From assembly GCF_000286075.1 (NCBI RefSeq), contig NZ_AJTZ01000005.1, forward strand, positions 806,001-870,000: a stretch of DNA of 64,000 bases, in the 5' to 3' direction. The position numbers were made by a program, and so were the translations under genes. Positions 16,437 through 25,430 of this stretch are shown one piece after another (the stretch's first letter is position 1; each line of letters starts with the position of its first letter). The DNA is from Streptococcus ratti FA-1 = DSM 20564. GTDB taxonomy: Bacteria > Bacillota > Bacilli > Lactobacillales > Streptococcaceae. The notes under the pieces were generated by a model, which was not told the origin of the DNA, did not search any database, and was given only the letters and a program-made list of their open reading frames with translations.

Positions 16437-18971
16437 TTATTCCGTTCGTAGGGCTTCAACCGGATCTTTTTTGGCGGCAACCCGCGATGGCAGAATACCT
16501 GCAAAGACGGTCAGCAAGATAGAAATAGCAATCAGCACCACTGCCGACCAGACAGGCAGAGAAGAGATATTATTGATATCCAGCAGATTGTTGACAATCA
16601 TATTGATAGGAATATTGAGCAAAAGGGTGATTAGAATACCAAGAATACCAGCAATGGCTCCCTCAATAACAGTCTCTGCGGTGAAAATACGCATCACGTC
16701 TTTTTTAGAAGCCCCCATGGCACGCAGGATACCAATTTCTTTGGTCCGTTCAAGAACTGAAATATAGGTAATAATACCAATCATGATAGATGATACAACC
16801 AGTGAAATCGCAACAAAGCCAACCAGAATATAAGTAACCGCGTTAATCATTGTGGTTACCGATGACATCATTAAACCAACAGTATCCGTGTAATTAATAA
16901 CTTTTGATTTTTGCTTATCTTTTTTGACCTGTTTGTTATAATCGCTGATCAAATCTTTAAGAGCTTCCTTATTCTCAAAAGAATCTGCATAGAAGTTTAT
17001 GGTTTCAGGATTGGCTGTGTCTATAATGCCGATTTTTTCTAAATTGTCATCGTAGGTAGCCGTTGCATTTTCATTATAGCGATTCACATAATCTGCCAGC
17101 TCCTCTGCTGACATTGAAGCTAAAGCAGCTCTTTGTTCAGCACTTAGATTAGCAGATGAAAAGGGCTTGCTGGAACTTGAAAAGTCCTGACCGGTAAAGA
17201 TATTGCGCTTCTTATTAGCCAGCTGTTCTTTAGCAATACTGCTGGCATTGATCTTTTCAGAGAGATAGCTGGTCAATTTCTGGCTGTAGCCAACCCCAGC
17301 ATTTGAACTGCCTGAAGCCGTTCCCTTCTGAGGTTTTACGATGCCCACAATTTTGATCGTTTCGGCCGCATTGACCAGCTTTTTCATATAAGTATCATTA
17401 TCAGACCGATCAACCCAGATTCCTCCTTCTTTTTGATAGACATCTGAATTGATAACCAGCTTATAGGTTCTGCCGACTAAATCGGAGTATTGATAGCTGC
17501 TTTCTTTGATATGTTTCAGCTCTTTGCTGCTGTTTAATTCGCTGACATCTTTAATCCCTAGACTGTAGAGAACATAGTCATCAATTTTGTTATTTTCCTC
17601 TGCTATCAGGACAACTTCATTGTATTTTTGCGGCAGATGGCCATCAACAACTTGATATTGAGAAGACAGCATTTTCGGACTTGATGATAATTCCTGCCAA
17701 ACATTGAGATTGGAAAGCAGCACCTGAATATTGCTGCCGGCATTTTTCACTTCCTTGCTCAGATTGCTGGGATTAACTGGCCTAACACCTTTAGAAGTAT
17801 TAGTTTGATAAATTCTTGGCGACAGTTTGTAAGAATACTGGATGTCCTTAGTTACTTTACGGAATTTGCGCGAATGCTTTTTAATATAAGCTTTAAAGGA
17901 GGCTAAATCATTATCCACAACCTGAGTTGAAATCATGTTTTTTAGAATATTATCGGTTTTGAGCGTCTTCTTTTCTGACTTTTTCTTGCTGCTGTTGCTA
18001 TCTTCATTGCCGGCAGCAAACAAGCCCATAAAATTTTCATTAGAAGATTTCTCAATGGACAAGGGATAAGCAACTAAGGTATCTTCCTGGGTCTTTGAGA
18101 TGTATTTTTGAGCACCGTTTGAAAGGGATAAGATCAAGGCAATCCCAATGATGCCAATAGAACCTGCAAAAGCAGTCAGAAAGGTTCGGCCTTTTTTGGT
18201 CAGTAAATTATTGAAAGACAGCGACAGAGCCGTCATAAAAGACATCTTGGTCTTCTTAAAATCAACTGCTGACTGGTCAAGATCCTTATCGTTATAGGGA
18301 TTGCTGTCATCAATAATCCGACCGTCCAAAACCCGAATGATGCGGTTAGAGTACTTTTCTGCCAAATTTGGATTGTGCGTTACCATAATAACCAAACGTT
18401 CTTGAGCGATTTCTTTGAGTAAATTCATAATCTGCAAAGACGTTTCTGAATCCAGAGCTCCGGTCGGCTCGTCAGCCAGTAAAATATCCGGATTATTGAC
18501 TAAAGCACGCGCAATAGCGACCCGCTGCACCTGACCGCCTGACATCTGACTGGGTCTTTTATGTATATGGTCTTCTAGGCCAACACGTTTCAAGACCTCC
18601 AAAGCGCGGCTGCTGCGCTCTGATTTGGAAACGCCTGACAGGGTCAGTGCCAATTCAACATTTGCCAGCGCTGTCTGGTGTGAAATGAGATTATAGGACT
18701 GAAAGACAAATCCAATCGTATTATTGCGGTAACGATCCCAGTTCTTATCTTTAAAGTCCTTGGTTGACTTACCATTAATCAATAAATCACCGGATGTATA
18801 TTGGTCTAAGCCTCCCACAATATTAAGCAGGGTCGTTTTTCCGGATCCAGACTGTCCTAAAACAGAAACAAACTCACTGGCCCGGAAATTGATACTGATA
18901 TCGTCCAAGGCCGTCCGCTTGATTCCCGCCGTGTCATAGATTTTGGTAATGTGCTTTAGCTCTAACATCAT
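16437..18971 (-). CDS. MacB/SalXY-type ABC exporter, ATPase and permease in one chain
   Basis: This protein of about 844 residues joins an ATPase to an FtsX-type permease. The nucleotide-binding domain (1-230) has Walker A GQSGSGKT, signature MSGGQ and Walker B ILLADEPTGA. One membrane helix near 265-285 (AGSIGIIGIALILSLS) precedes a large extracellular domain of about 400 residues, then three membrane helices in the FtsX domain (AVTYILVGFVAISLVVSSIMI, split by GIITYISVLERTKEIGILRAMGA). The ATG at 18971 or 18968 is preferred over the upstream TTG because GGGAGTT lies directly before them. Such proteins export peptides or sense envelope stress; the substrate is unknown. The extracellular part is larger than in MacB. 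Confidence 0.9.
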   Translation of the reverse strand: MMLELKHITKIYDTAGIKRTALDDISINFRASEFVSVLGQSGSGKTTLLNIVGGLDQYTSGDLLINGKSTKDFKDKNWDRYRNNTIGFVFQSYNLISHQTALANVELALTLSGVSKSERSSRALEVLKRVGLEDHIHKRPSQMSGGQVQRVAIARALVNNPDILLADEPTGALDSETSLQIMNLLKEIAQERLVIMVTHNPNLAEKYSNRIIRVLDGRIIDDSNPYNDKDLDQSAVDFKKTKMSFMTALSLSFNNLLTKKGRTFLTAFAGSIGIIGIALILSLSNGAQKYISKTQEDTLVAYPLSIEKSSNENFMGLFAAGNEDSNSSKKKSEKKTLKTDNILKNMISTQVVDNDLASFKAYIKKHSRKFRKVTKDIQYSYKLSPRIYQTNTSKGVRPVNPSNLSKEVKNAGSNIQVLLSNLNVWQELSSSPKMLSSQYQVVDGHLPQKYNEVVLIAEENNKIDDYVLYSLGIKDVSELNSSKELKHIKESSYQYSDLVGRTYKLVINSDVYQKEGGIWVDRSDNDTYMKKLVNAAETIKIVGIVKPQKGTASGSSNAGVGYSQKLTSYLSEKINASSIAKEQLANKKRNIFTGQDFSSSSKPFSSANLSAEQRAALASMSAEELADYVNRYNENATATYDDNLEKIGIIDTANPETINFYADSFENKEALKDLISDYNKQVKKDKQKSKVINYTDTVGLMMSSVTTMINAVTYILVGFVAISLVVSSIMIGIITYISVLERTKEIGILRAMGASKKDVMRIFTAETVIEGAIAGILGILITLLLNIPINMIVNNLLDINNISSLPVWSAVVLIAISILLTVFAGILPSRVAAKKDPVEALRTE

Positions 18972-19076
18972 AACTCCCAGCAATATATAATAGTAACTAT
19001 TATTTTAGAGTTTTACGGCTAAAACTGCAAAGAAAAAACGTCTCAAACATAAAAGTTTTATCCTATTAAAAAAGAA

Positions 19077-19105
19077 AACAAACCAGCCGTCAGAACTGGT
19101 TTGTT
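19077..19105 (-). terminator. Terminator of the hemW-nagD-DUF1461 operon
   Basis: A perfect 10-bp stem, AACAAACCAG / CTGGTTTGTT, is followed on the minus strand by TTCTTTTTT. It lies about 210 nt past the last gene of the operon. Confidence 0.8.
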
Positions 19106-19222
19106 AGAGTGCAGACAAAGGTCATTTTCATTAAAACATGCTTTTGCGCATTATGTAATAATTCTAATGAGACTTTCTGCTGTGATAAAAGTGTTTGGAA
19201 TATTACCGTTTCAAGCACTCAG

Positions 19223-19250
19223 AAGATTTGAAAACTCAGACTCAAATCTT
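19223..19250 (-). other. Perfect 9-bp inverted repeat in the operon's 3' region
   Basis: AAGATTTGA and TCAAATCTT flank a 10-nt loop in the non-coding stretch 19106-19312. No T run follows, so it is not a normal terminator. It might protect the 3' end. No gene is recognised in this stretch. Confidence 0.35.
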
Positions 19251-19312
19251 AGCATGAAATTCTATAGGAAAGCGCTGCTGTCCGTATCACTTAGAAAAGG
19301 ATTTGGTCTCTT

Positions 19313-19951
19313 CTACACTATTTCTCTTTTCTTACTTTTCTTTCTGATTTGCCATAAAAGAGCGCAAAAAGAAGACTCATAAAGAAGGAAAAAGAGAATA
19401 AAACAATGCAAAAAGAAAGTCTCAGGCAAAATATAAATGACAGAATCCGTATAAGGATTAAAAAGCCAAGTCTCATCTCCAGCAAAAAGAACCTGATGGA
19501 AAAGCGTAAAAAAGCTATCAAAACCAATTGCTACAGCTATCAATGTCAATATAATAGGAATGAGTGCTGCAATCTTTAGAGCTTGCTTATACAGGATACC
19601 ATAACCCTTTTGGATGCTATTTCTCATAAAAAGAAGGAAGCTAGGAAGGGTTAGAAGAAAACAGACTTGCGCCAAGTGAAAAAGCCATTTCACTTGCTCA
19701 AAATGATGCAAGCCATCTTTGGAAGACGGAAAATCAGGCATAGCCAGCTGCCAATGAAAAGGACTGGTCAAATACAGCATTAAACGATTAAAATTATGCT
19801 GAATCTGACTGCTTTTCATATAAACTACTTTTTCCAAACCTAAGCAAGAAATTTCCAAAGGGTAAAGAAGCCAGACCAAATAAATAGTCGCAAGAATTGA
19901 AAAAGCCAGCAAAAACAGAAGGCTAAAAGCAAAGTGAATCTTATCTTTCAT
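19313..19951 (-). CDS. DUF1461 / TIGR01906 integral membrane protein
   Basis: The protein has 212 residues from ATG 19951; 11 further codons upstream are open, but [20 protein letters not shown] is the natural membrane start. Four or five membrane helices are visible (near 8-30, 95-115, 125-150 and 180-205), with an extracytoplasmic part rich in aromatic residues after the first helix. The function of the family is unknown. Its start overlaps the end of the NagD gene by 11 nt. The gene set hemW-thioesterase-nagD-this protein recurs in streptococci. Confidence 0.85.
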   Translation of the reverse strand: MKDKIHFAFSLLFLLAFSILATIYLVWLLYPLEISCLGLEKVVYMKSSQIQHNFNRLMLYLTSPFHWQLAMPDFPSSKDGLHHFEQVKWLFHLAQVCFLLTLPSFLLFMRNSIQKGYGILYKQALKIAALIPIILTLIAVAIGFDSFFTLFHQVLFAGDETWLFNPYTDSVIYILPETFFLHCFILFFLLYESSFCALLWQIRKKSKKREIV

Positions 19952-20714
19952 CAAAATCCCACTCCGCAAGACTGGATAGAACAAAATCAGGCTGGACTGG
20001 CAAAGCAGGCACTTCTTCTGGCTTGGTAAAACCAGTCGTGACTAAAAGCGTAGCAATATCATTCTTAATGCCAGCGGTAATGTCTGTCAGATAATTATCC
20101 CCAACCATAATAGCCTCATGACGTTTAACACCTAGACGTTCCAAAGCCTTATTCATAATGACAGCTTCAGGTTTACCGATAATAATCGGTTTCACACGTG
20201 TCGCTTTTTCTAAAAGAGACAAAATAGAACCCGCTCCTGGTAATAAGCCGCGTTCCGTTGGAATATTGAGATCAGGGTTTGTTCCAATAAAAACAGCTCC
20301 CTTTTGAATGGCCAAGGTTGCCAGCGTCAGTTTTTCATAAGTCAAATCTGTATCTAAACCAACCACAACATAGGCCGGATTTTCGGTATCTTCCAGATAA
20401 CCCGCCTCAGCAAGAGCTGTTTTCAAACCTGTTTCACCAATAACATAAGCCGTTTTCCCGCGATTCATATCATTCATATAATCAATGGTCGCCAAGGTCG
20501 CTGTATAAATAGTTTCCAGCGGTGTTTGAATATTGAAAGAAGCCGCCAGCATTTCCTGAACCATTTTAGGTGTGCGCGTGGTATTATTAGTAACTAAAAT
20601 ATAAGGAATCTGTCTTTCCTGCAATCGTTTAACAAAATCTTCTCCTGCAGGAATCCTGTCCTTACCCTTATAAATCGTGCCATCTAGGTCAATCAGATAA
20701 CCCTTATATGCCAT
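19941..20714 (-). CDS. HAD-IIA family sugar-phosphate phosphatase, NagD/TIGR01457 type
   Basis: This 257-residue HAD-superfamily hydrolase has motif I near residue 9 as DLDGTIYKG, the second motif at LVTNNTTR, the C2-type cap, the conserved Lys in [10 protein letters not shown], and the terminal acidic motif [10 protein letters not shown]. It is a cytosolic phosphatase acting on small phosphorylated metabolites; the true substrate in streptococci is not certain. It lies third in the operon after hemW and the thioesterase gene, separated by 143 nt in which no gene is seen. Confidence 0.93.
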   Translation of the reverse strand: MAYKGYLIDLDGTIYKGKDRIPAGEDFVKRLQERQIPYILVTNNTTRTPKMVQEMLAASFNIQTPLETIYTATLATIDYMNDMNRGKTAYVIGETGLKTALAEAGYLEDTENPAYVVVGLDTDLTYEKLTLATLAIQKGAVFIGTNPDLNIPTERGLLPGAGSILSLLEKATRVKPIIIGKPEAVIMNKALERLGVKRHEAIMVGDNYLTDITAGIKNDIATLLVTTGFTKPEEVPALPVQPDFVLSSLAEWDFDER

Positions 20715-20857
20715 TAGTTTTTCTGCTCTCTTTCCATTTTTTCTTGTTTTAGTCCTTTAAGACAGCTGAGCGCTGTTAGGGTGTCTGCTGTCCTGTCTAT
20801 GTAGGATTCTCTTTTTATCTCTCCCCCAAGTCTGCTGGATTTTTAAGCGGCTGCTCT

Positions 20858-21589
20858 TTATTGGATACTTTCCCATTCTGTAATGGCTTGAGCGTTGATA
20901 CCGCCGTTTGACATGATTTCATGCTTGGTTAAAAGACCTTCTTGTTCTAAGTGTGAATTGATATCATGGCCATACTGAACTTCTTTGACATACTTGAGAT
21001 TAATTTTTTTAGGGACATGGTTCTTTAAAAACTCAAAGTCAAGCACATCATACATCCATTCCAGATAACGGCTGTTGTTGACATGACCGTTGATATCAAG
21101 GTCAAAATAACGAACATGGTAAAGAGTGCTGCTTGCATTTTCCAGCGGTCTGTATTTAGGGCCCCGCAAAATTTTTCGGATTTTTTCAGATTCATAAGGA
21201 GCAATCAGGTCTTCCGGAACATCATGCACCTTACGCGTATCATAATCCATAAGAACAAAGGTTGAAAAAATATCCACAATCTTTTCCCCTTTGTCATCGT
21301 AAATACGGAATTTACGATAGCAAAAATAGCGATTGTAAGAAATCGGTTCTGTTTCAATTTCCACAACTTCATTGAAGCGCGGCAGCCGCTTGATAGTCAC
21401 CTCGTGCTCAGAGACAACCCAGACTAAATTGTAATCTTGAAAAAGGCGCTCATCTCCTAATCCTAAGCCAACAGACTGATCACTGGCAATCTGCAAAGCG
21501 ACAGATAGCAGATGTGGCAGCTTCACATGATGATTGACATCACTTTCATAAAAAGGTATTTGATAATGTGTTTTGTATTTTTTCCCCAT
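20858..21589 (-). CDS. Acyl-ACP thioesterase (FatA/FatB family)
   Basis: This 243-residue double-hotdog protein matches the bacterial acyl-ACP thioesterase family. The N-terminal hotdog has YESDVNHHVKLPHLLSVALQIASDQS. The C-terminal hotdog contains FDLDINGHVNNSRYLEWMYD, the substrate-binding Asn-His segment seen in FatA/FatB. It hydrolyses acyl-ACP to free fatty acid in the cytosol. It starts 6 nt after the hemW stop and is cotranscribed with it. Confidence 0.92.
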   Translation of the reverse strand: MGKKYKTHYQIPFYESDVNHHVKLPHLLSVALQIASDQSVGLGLGDERLFQDYNLVWVVSEHEVTIKRLPRFNEVVEIETEPISYNRYFCYRKFRIYDDKGEKIVDIFSTFVLMDYDTRKVHDVPEDLIAPYESEKIRKILRGPKYRPLENASSTLYHVRYFDLDINGHVNNSRYLEWMYDVLDFEFLKNHVPKKINLKYVKEVQYGHDINSHLEQEGLLTKHEIMSNGGINAQAITEWESIQ

Positions 21590-21595
21590 AATTTT

Positions 21596-22732
21596 TTACT
21601 CCAAAATAAATTTTTCAGCAACAGTGTCGCCTAAAAAAAGACCCTTTTTAGTCATTCTAATCCTGTCTTTGTCCGACACAATCAATCCGCTTTCTTCTAA
21701 ATCATGAAGGGCCGGCCCATAAACTTCCTGAAGTGTCCGGCCGAATTTTTCTTCAAACCGCGAAAGAGACACCCCTGATTTTTTTCGCAGACCTAAAAAA
21801 AGCTCTTCTTCCATCTGTTCTGCCTGAGTCAGTTTTTCTTCCTGAAGTCTGGCATGTCCTTCTTCTGCAGTAGCTTTTAAATAGTGCTGGATGGGCCCTC
21901 GATTGCGATAACGGATGCCCTCAACATAGCCAGAAGCTCCAGCACCGCAGCCAAAATACTCAGCATTGTCCCAATACATCAGATTGTGGCGGCTTTCAAA
22001 ACCGGGTTTGGTGAAGTTAGAAATCTCATAGTGCTCAAAACCATGGGCTTCCATTTCAGCAATGATATAGTCAAACATTTCCGCTTCTAAATCTTCTGTC
22101 GGCAGATTGAGTTGCCCGCGGCGCATTTTATTCATGAAAACCGTATGATGCTCTAAAATTAAACTGTAAAGACTGAGATGCGGAATATCCAAGGCCAGCG
22201 CTTTAGCAACGTTTTCCCTGACATCAGCCATGGTTTGATTGGGCAGGGCATAAATGAGATCGATGGAAATGTTGTCAAATCCAGCTTTTCTCAGACTGTC
22301 AACACTTTCATAAATCTGCGCCTCATTATGCCCTCGGCCAATTTGCCTGAGATGCTTATCATTAAAGGTCTGTACTCCCAAAGACACACGATTAACAGCT
22401 GACTGCTTTAGCACTGCTACTTTATCCGGCGTTAAGTCTCCCGGATTGGCTTCAATGGTAAATTCTTCCAGCGTGTCCAAGTTAAGATTTTTGGATAAGT
22501 GGCTCAGCAAATACTCCAGCTGCTTTGCTGAAAGGGCTGTCGGCGTCCCACCGCCGATATAGAGCGTCTGCAGATCTTTAATCCGGTAATAATCATTGAA
22601 TTCCTTAATTAAAGCTTCCAGATAAGCATCAACTGGCTGATTCTGGATAAAAACTTTTGAAAAATCACAATAATAACAAATCTGTGTACAGAAAGGAATA
22701 TGCACATAGGCTGATCTTGGTTTTGAATACAT
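21596..22732 (-). CDS. hemW: HemW-like radical SAM heme chaperone
   Basis: This 378-residue protein has the radical SAM cluster motif CTQICYYCDF (CxxxCxxC) near residue 15-22, then GGGTPTAL and the HemN-like SLGVQTFNDKHLRQIGRGH. Often annotated as oxygen-independent coproporphyrinogen III oxidase, it is better called HemW because it lacks the extra N-terminal part of HemN and streptococci have no heme pathway. A role in heme delivery or another radical reaction is inferred. It is the first gene of a four-gene operon. Confidence 0.92.
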   Translation of the reverse strand: MYSKPRSAYVHIPFCTQICYYCDFSKVFIQNQPVDAYLEALIKEFNDYYRIKDLQTLYIGGGTPTALSAKQLEYLLSHLSKNLNLDTLEEFTIEANPGDLTPDKVAVLKQSAVNRVSLGVQTFNDKHLRQIGRGHNEAQIYESVDSLRKAGFDNISIDLIYALPNQTMADVRENVAKALALDIPHLSLYSLILEHHTVFMNKMRRGQLNLPTEDLEAEMFDYIIAEMEAHGFEHYEISNFTKPGFESRHNLMYWDNAEYFGCGAGASGYVEGIRYRNRGPIQHYLKATAEEGHARLQEEKLTQAEQMEEELFLGLRKKSGVSLSRFEEKFGRTLQEVYGPALHDLEESGLIVSDKDRIRMTKKGLFLGDTVAEKFILE

Positions 22733-22794
22733 GATATTATTTTACCATTTTTAACCTGAAATAACAGAAAATCCCCATTTTTTACAGTAGTAAG

Positions 22795-22858
22795 TTGACA
22801 AAATAACGTAGACAGTGTAAACTTATTTTTAAAAGTAGACGTTGTCTACTTTTAAAAA
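22795..22858 (+). promoter_or_regulatory. Promoter and tandem operators of the TetR-quinone reductase operon
   Basis: TTGACA (22795-22800), a 17-nt spacer and TAAACT (22818-22823) form the promoter. GTAGACAGTGTAAAC (22808-22822) overlaps the -10. A better copy, GTAGACGTTGTCTAC (22835-22849), sits inside a perfect 15-bp inverted repeat (22826-22858). These are probable binding sites of the TetR protein encoded downstream. Confidence 0.8.
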
Positions 22859-22960
22859 ACTTGGAAAGATCTGAATCAAAGCACAGCACAAAAAATAAAA
22901 ATCTATATCAGTTACAATGATACCGACAACTGCTGCCTGGCTTGGTTCAGAGGATTTACG

Positions 22961-23557
22961 ATGAAACGAAACACTGCAGAACTCAAAGAAAAACTGATAC
23001 AAACCGGTGTTGCTGAGATAAAAAAACATGGCATTGACAGGCTCTCTTTAAGGACAGTAGCCAAATCTTGCGGTGTTACTCACGCCACACCCTACCGTCA
23101 TTTTAAAAGTAAAGAAGACTACCTAAGGGTTGTTTTGAAGCGTCTTTCTGCCTTTCTCAGTCAGGAGATGGAAAAAGGCCTGCAGCAAGAGCTGACTGCG
23201 AGCAGACAGCTGGCAAAAATGGGATTTAATTTTATTGCTTTTGCTCAGGCCTACCCCTACTTCTTTGAAGCACTCTTTATCAAATTTCCTTTTAAATATA
23301 TGGAAGTCACTCAGGAAACAATCGTAACAGCCTCTGATTTACCGGGATTTGATAAATTTAAACGTATTGTTTTGAATCTCCGTAGAGAGGAGCACTTTAG
23401 CAATAGCGAAGTTGAGACGCTCTTTCATTTTTGGAGCTTTATTTCGGGCTTAGCTATTTTAGCCAAGAGTCCAATTGGCAGGGACTTAAATAATGAGGCC
23501 ATCCAGACAATAATCAATCACATGCTTGACATTTACATCAAAGGAGAACAATCATGA
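22961..23557 (+). CDS. TetR/AcrR family transcriptional repressor
   Basis: This 198-residue protein has the TetR N-terminal DNA-binding domain: ELKEKLIQTGVAEIKKHGIDRLSLRTVAKSCGVTHATPYRHFKSKEDYL, with helix-turn-helix residues about 28-48. A C-terminal ligand and dimer domain of the WHG type follows (FNFIAFAQAYPYFFEALF). The ATG is preceded by AGAGGA. It overlaps the quinone reductase gene by 4 nt. It probably represses its own operon through the palindromes upstream and is released by a quinone-like or oxidative signal. Confidence 0.93.
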   Translation: MKRNTAELKEKLIQTGVAEIKKHGIDRLSLRTVAKSCGVTHATPYRHFKSKEDYLRVVLKRLSAFLSQEMEKGLQQELTASRQLAKMGFNFIAFAQAYPYFFEALFIKFPFKYMEVTQETIVTASDLPGFDKFKRIVLNLRREEHFSNSEVETLFHFWSFISGLAILAKSPIGRDLNNEAIQTIINHMLDIYIKGEQS

Positions 23558-24120
23558 AGATTTTAATTATTTACACACACCCAAATCATCAAAGTTTTAA
23601 CGGTGCTATTCTCAAACAGGTTCAAAATAATCTTTCTAAGACACACACTGTTAAAACATTAGATTTATATGCTGAACAGTTTGATCCGGTTTTACAGTTT
23701 GATGAAAATCATAGACGGCGTGATTTGGATAAAGTTGCTGAAATGGAACAATACCGTGATCTTGTCACTTGGGCAGACCATCTCATCTTCATCTTTCCTA
23801 TCTGGTGGAGCGGTATGCCTGCTATTCTCAAGGGCTTCATTGATCGAGTCTTTGTATCTGGCTTTGCCTATTCCTACAAAAAAATGGGGATGCAAGGGCA
23901 TCTTCAAGGAAAGTCAGCTTGGATTATCACAAGCCACAATACACCGGGTTTCTTACTGCCTTTCGTTCAAGATTACGGTAAAATACTAAAACGGCAAATC
24001 CTAGGTATGTGCGGCATCAAGCCTTGCAAGATAACCTCTTTACCTTATCTCAGAGCAACTAACCTAGAAAAACGCCAAAAAATGCTGGATAAAATCGCTC
24101 AGCAGGCCAGCAAAATCTAA
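23554..24120 (+). CDS. NAD(P)H dehydrogenase (quinone), flavodoxin_2 family
   Basis: This 188-residue flavoprotein begins MKILIIYTHPNHQSFNGAIL, the FMN-phosphate loop typical of MdaB/KefF/NQO1-like enzymes, and has IFIFPIWWSGMPAILKGFIDRVF, the WW-PA-LK motif that shapes the flavin site. It reduces quinones by two electrons. It overlaps the TetR gene by ATGA, so both are made together. A detoxifying role is inferred from the pairing. Confidence 0.93.
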   Translation: MKILIIYTHPNHQSFNGAILKQVQNNLSKTHTVKTLDLYAEQFDPVLQFDENHRRRDLDKVAEMEQYRDLVTWADHLIFIFPIWWSGMPAILKGFIDRVFVSGFAYSYKKMGMQGHLQGKSAWIITSHNTPGFLLPFVQDYGKILKRQILGMCGIKPCKITSLPYLRATNLEKRQKMLDKIAQQASKI

Positions 24121-24134
24121 AGATAAGACAAAAT

Positions 24135-24168
24135 GAAAAGGGAATGTTCAAACTGAATTTCCCTTTTC
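24135..24168. terminator. Bidirectional terminator between convergent operons
   Basis: GAAAAGGGAA and TTTCCCTTTTC form the stem over a 13-nt loop, with Ts after it on both strands. It serves the quinone reductase gene and the dehydrogenase operon. Confidence 0.85.
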
Positions 24169-24175
24169 TTTAAGT

Positions 24176-25417
24176 TTAAAATACTAAACTGTAAGCATCT
24201 TCCAAATAAGAAACAATAGCTGCTAAGAATTCAGAAGCTGGTGCGCCATCTAGGACTTGATGGTCAATGCTCAGACTAAGTGGCAGGTATTGTTTTTCTA
24301 CTACTTGTCCTTCTTCATCCAAAGCAAGAGCTTTTTGAATAGTACCAACACCTAAGATAGCCACTTCTGGTGTATTTAAAATTGGAGTAAAGTATTCAAC
24401 ACCCTGACCGCCAAGGCTAGTGATACTGAACGTTGAACCAGAATAAAGAGAAGCATCTAGAGTTCCCTTTCTAGCCTGTGCTGCCTGTTCTTTAATCGTT
24501 CGGCCCAAATCCGACAAAGTCCGCTTGTCTGCGTTAGGGATAACCGGCACTACTAAACCATCGCTCAAAGCAGTCGCTATACCAATATGGATTTCTGATT
24601 GCACTTGATACTGGCCGTTAGCATACCAAGCATTAACTTCTGGGTGATCTTGCAAGGCTTTAGTAACAGCCTTCGTTAGGAGTGTGGTGATTCCAATTTC
24701 GCCATTTTCCAGCGGTTCTTTAACCTTAGACTGAATATCTTTTCTAAAGGCCAGCAAAGACGTTACATCAGCTTTACGGTGGATGGTTAGCTGTGCACTT
24801 GTCTGCAGACTGTTCATCATGCGCTCAGCAATAACTTTGCGCATCCCTGTTAAACCAACTCCGTATGCAGCAGATACAGGAGCAGCTGCTTGGATGGCTG
24901 CAGGCTGAGGAGCTGGAACACTTGCTGGGTTAAAGGCTTCAACGTCCCGCCGTGTAATACGCCCGTTTCCGCCCGTTCCTTTAATGTAGGAAATATCCAA
25001 GCCTCGTTCTTCAGCAATTTTACGAGCCAGCGGTGTGATGAAAATACGTCCGCCTCCATGCTTGACAGCTGCTGCAGGAGCCGCTTCTGCAGTTTCAGTT
25101 TGGTTTGGAGAACTGCTGCTTTCTTCTGCTGTAAGATCTGGCTTAGGCTCTGTACTTTCCGCATCAGGAACAGTTTCTCCTTCTTGACCTACCCAAGCAA
25201 TGACTTGCTTGCAAGGGACAGTTTCTCCCTCGCCTTTAACAATCTTCAAAATGACGCCGGCTGTCGGAGCTTCAACTTCACTTGTTAATTTTTCAGAGCT
25301 AATTTCCAATACAGGATCGCCCGCAGCAACGCTATCGCCTTCTTTGACGAGCCATTGGTTAATCAGCCCTTCTGACATAGTTAAACCTAATTTAGGCATC
25401 ACAATTTCTGTTGCCAT
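24176..25417 (-). CDS. pdhC: Dihydrolipoamide acetyltransferase (E2) of the pyruvate/acetoin dehydrogenase complex
   Basis: This 413-residue E2 has one lipoyl domain (1-75; lipoylated Lys near 43 in ISSEKLTSE), a linker rich in Ala, Pro and Ser, the peripheral subunit-binding domain (about 128-165: ITPLARKIAEERGLD), and the acyltransferase core. The core carries the catalytic SIDHQVLDGAPASEF near residue 385. It receives the acyl group from E1 and gives it to CoA. It is the last gene of the operon. Similarity to acetoin dehydrogenase E2 (AcoC) is strong, but in S. mutans this operon serves as the pyruvate dehydrogenase. Confidence 0.93.
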   Translation of the reverse strand: MATEIVMPKLGLTMSEGLINQWLVKEGDSVAAGDPVLEISSEKLTSEVEAPTAGVILKIVKGEGETVPCKQVIAWVGQEGETVPDAESTEPKPDLTAEESSSSPNQTETAEAAPAAAVKHGGGRIFITPLARKIAEERGLDISYIKGTGGNGRITRRDVEAFNPASVPAPQPAAIQAAAPVSAAYGVGLTGMRKVIAERMMNSLQTSAQLTIHRKADVTSLLAFRKDIQSKVKEPLENGEIGITTLLTKAVTKALQDHPEVNAWYANGQYQVQSEIHIGIATALSDGLVVPVIPNADKRTLSDLGRTIKEQAAQARKGTLDASLYSGSTFSITSLGGQGVEYFTPILNTPEVAILGVGTIQKALALDEEGQVVEKQYLPLSLSIDHQVLDGAPASEFLAAIVSYLEDAYSLVF

Positions 25418-25430
25418 ATTATCCCCCCTT

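Noticed and set aside
19101..19382. 93-codon plus-strand frame
   Set aside because: It starts in a terminator and overlaps the DUF1461 gene on the other strand, with no ribosome site or recognisable domain.
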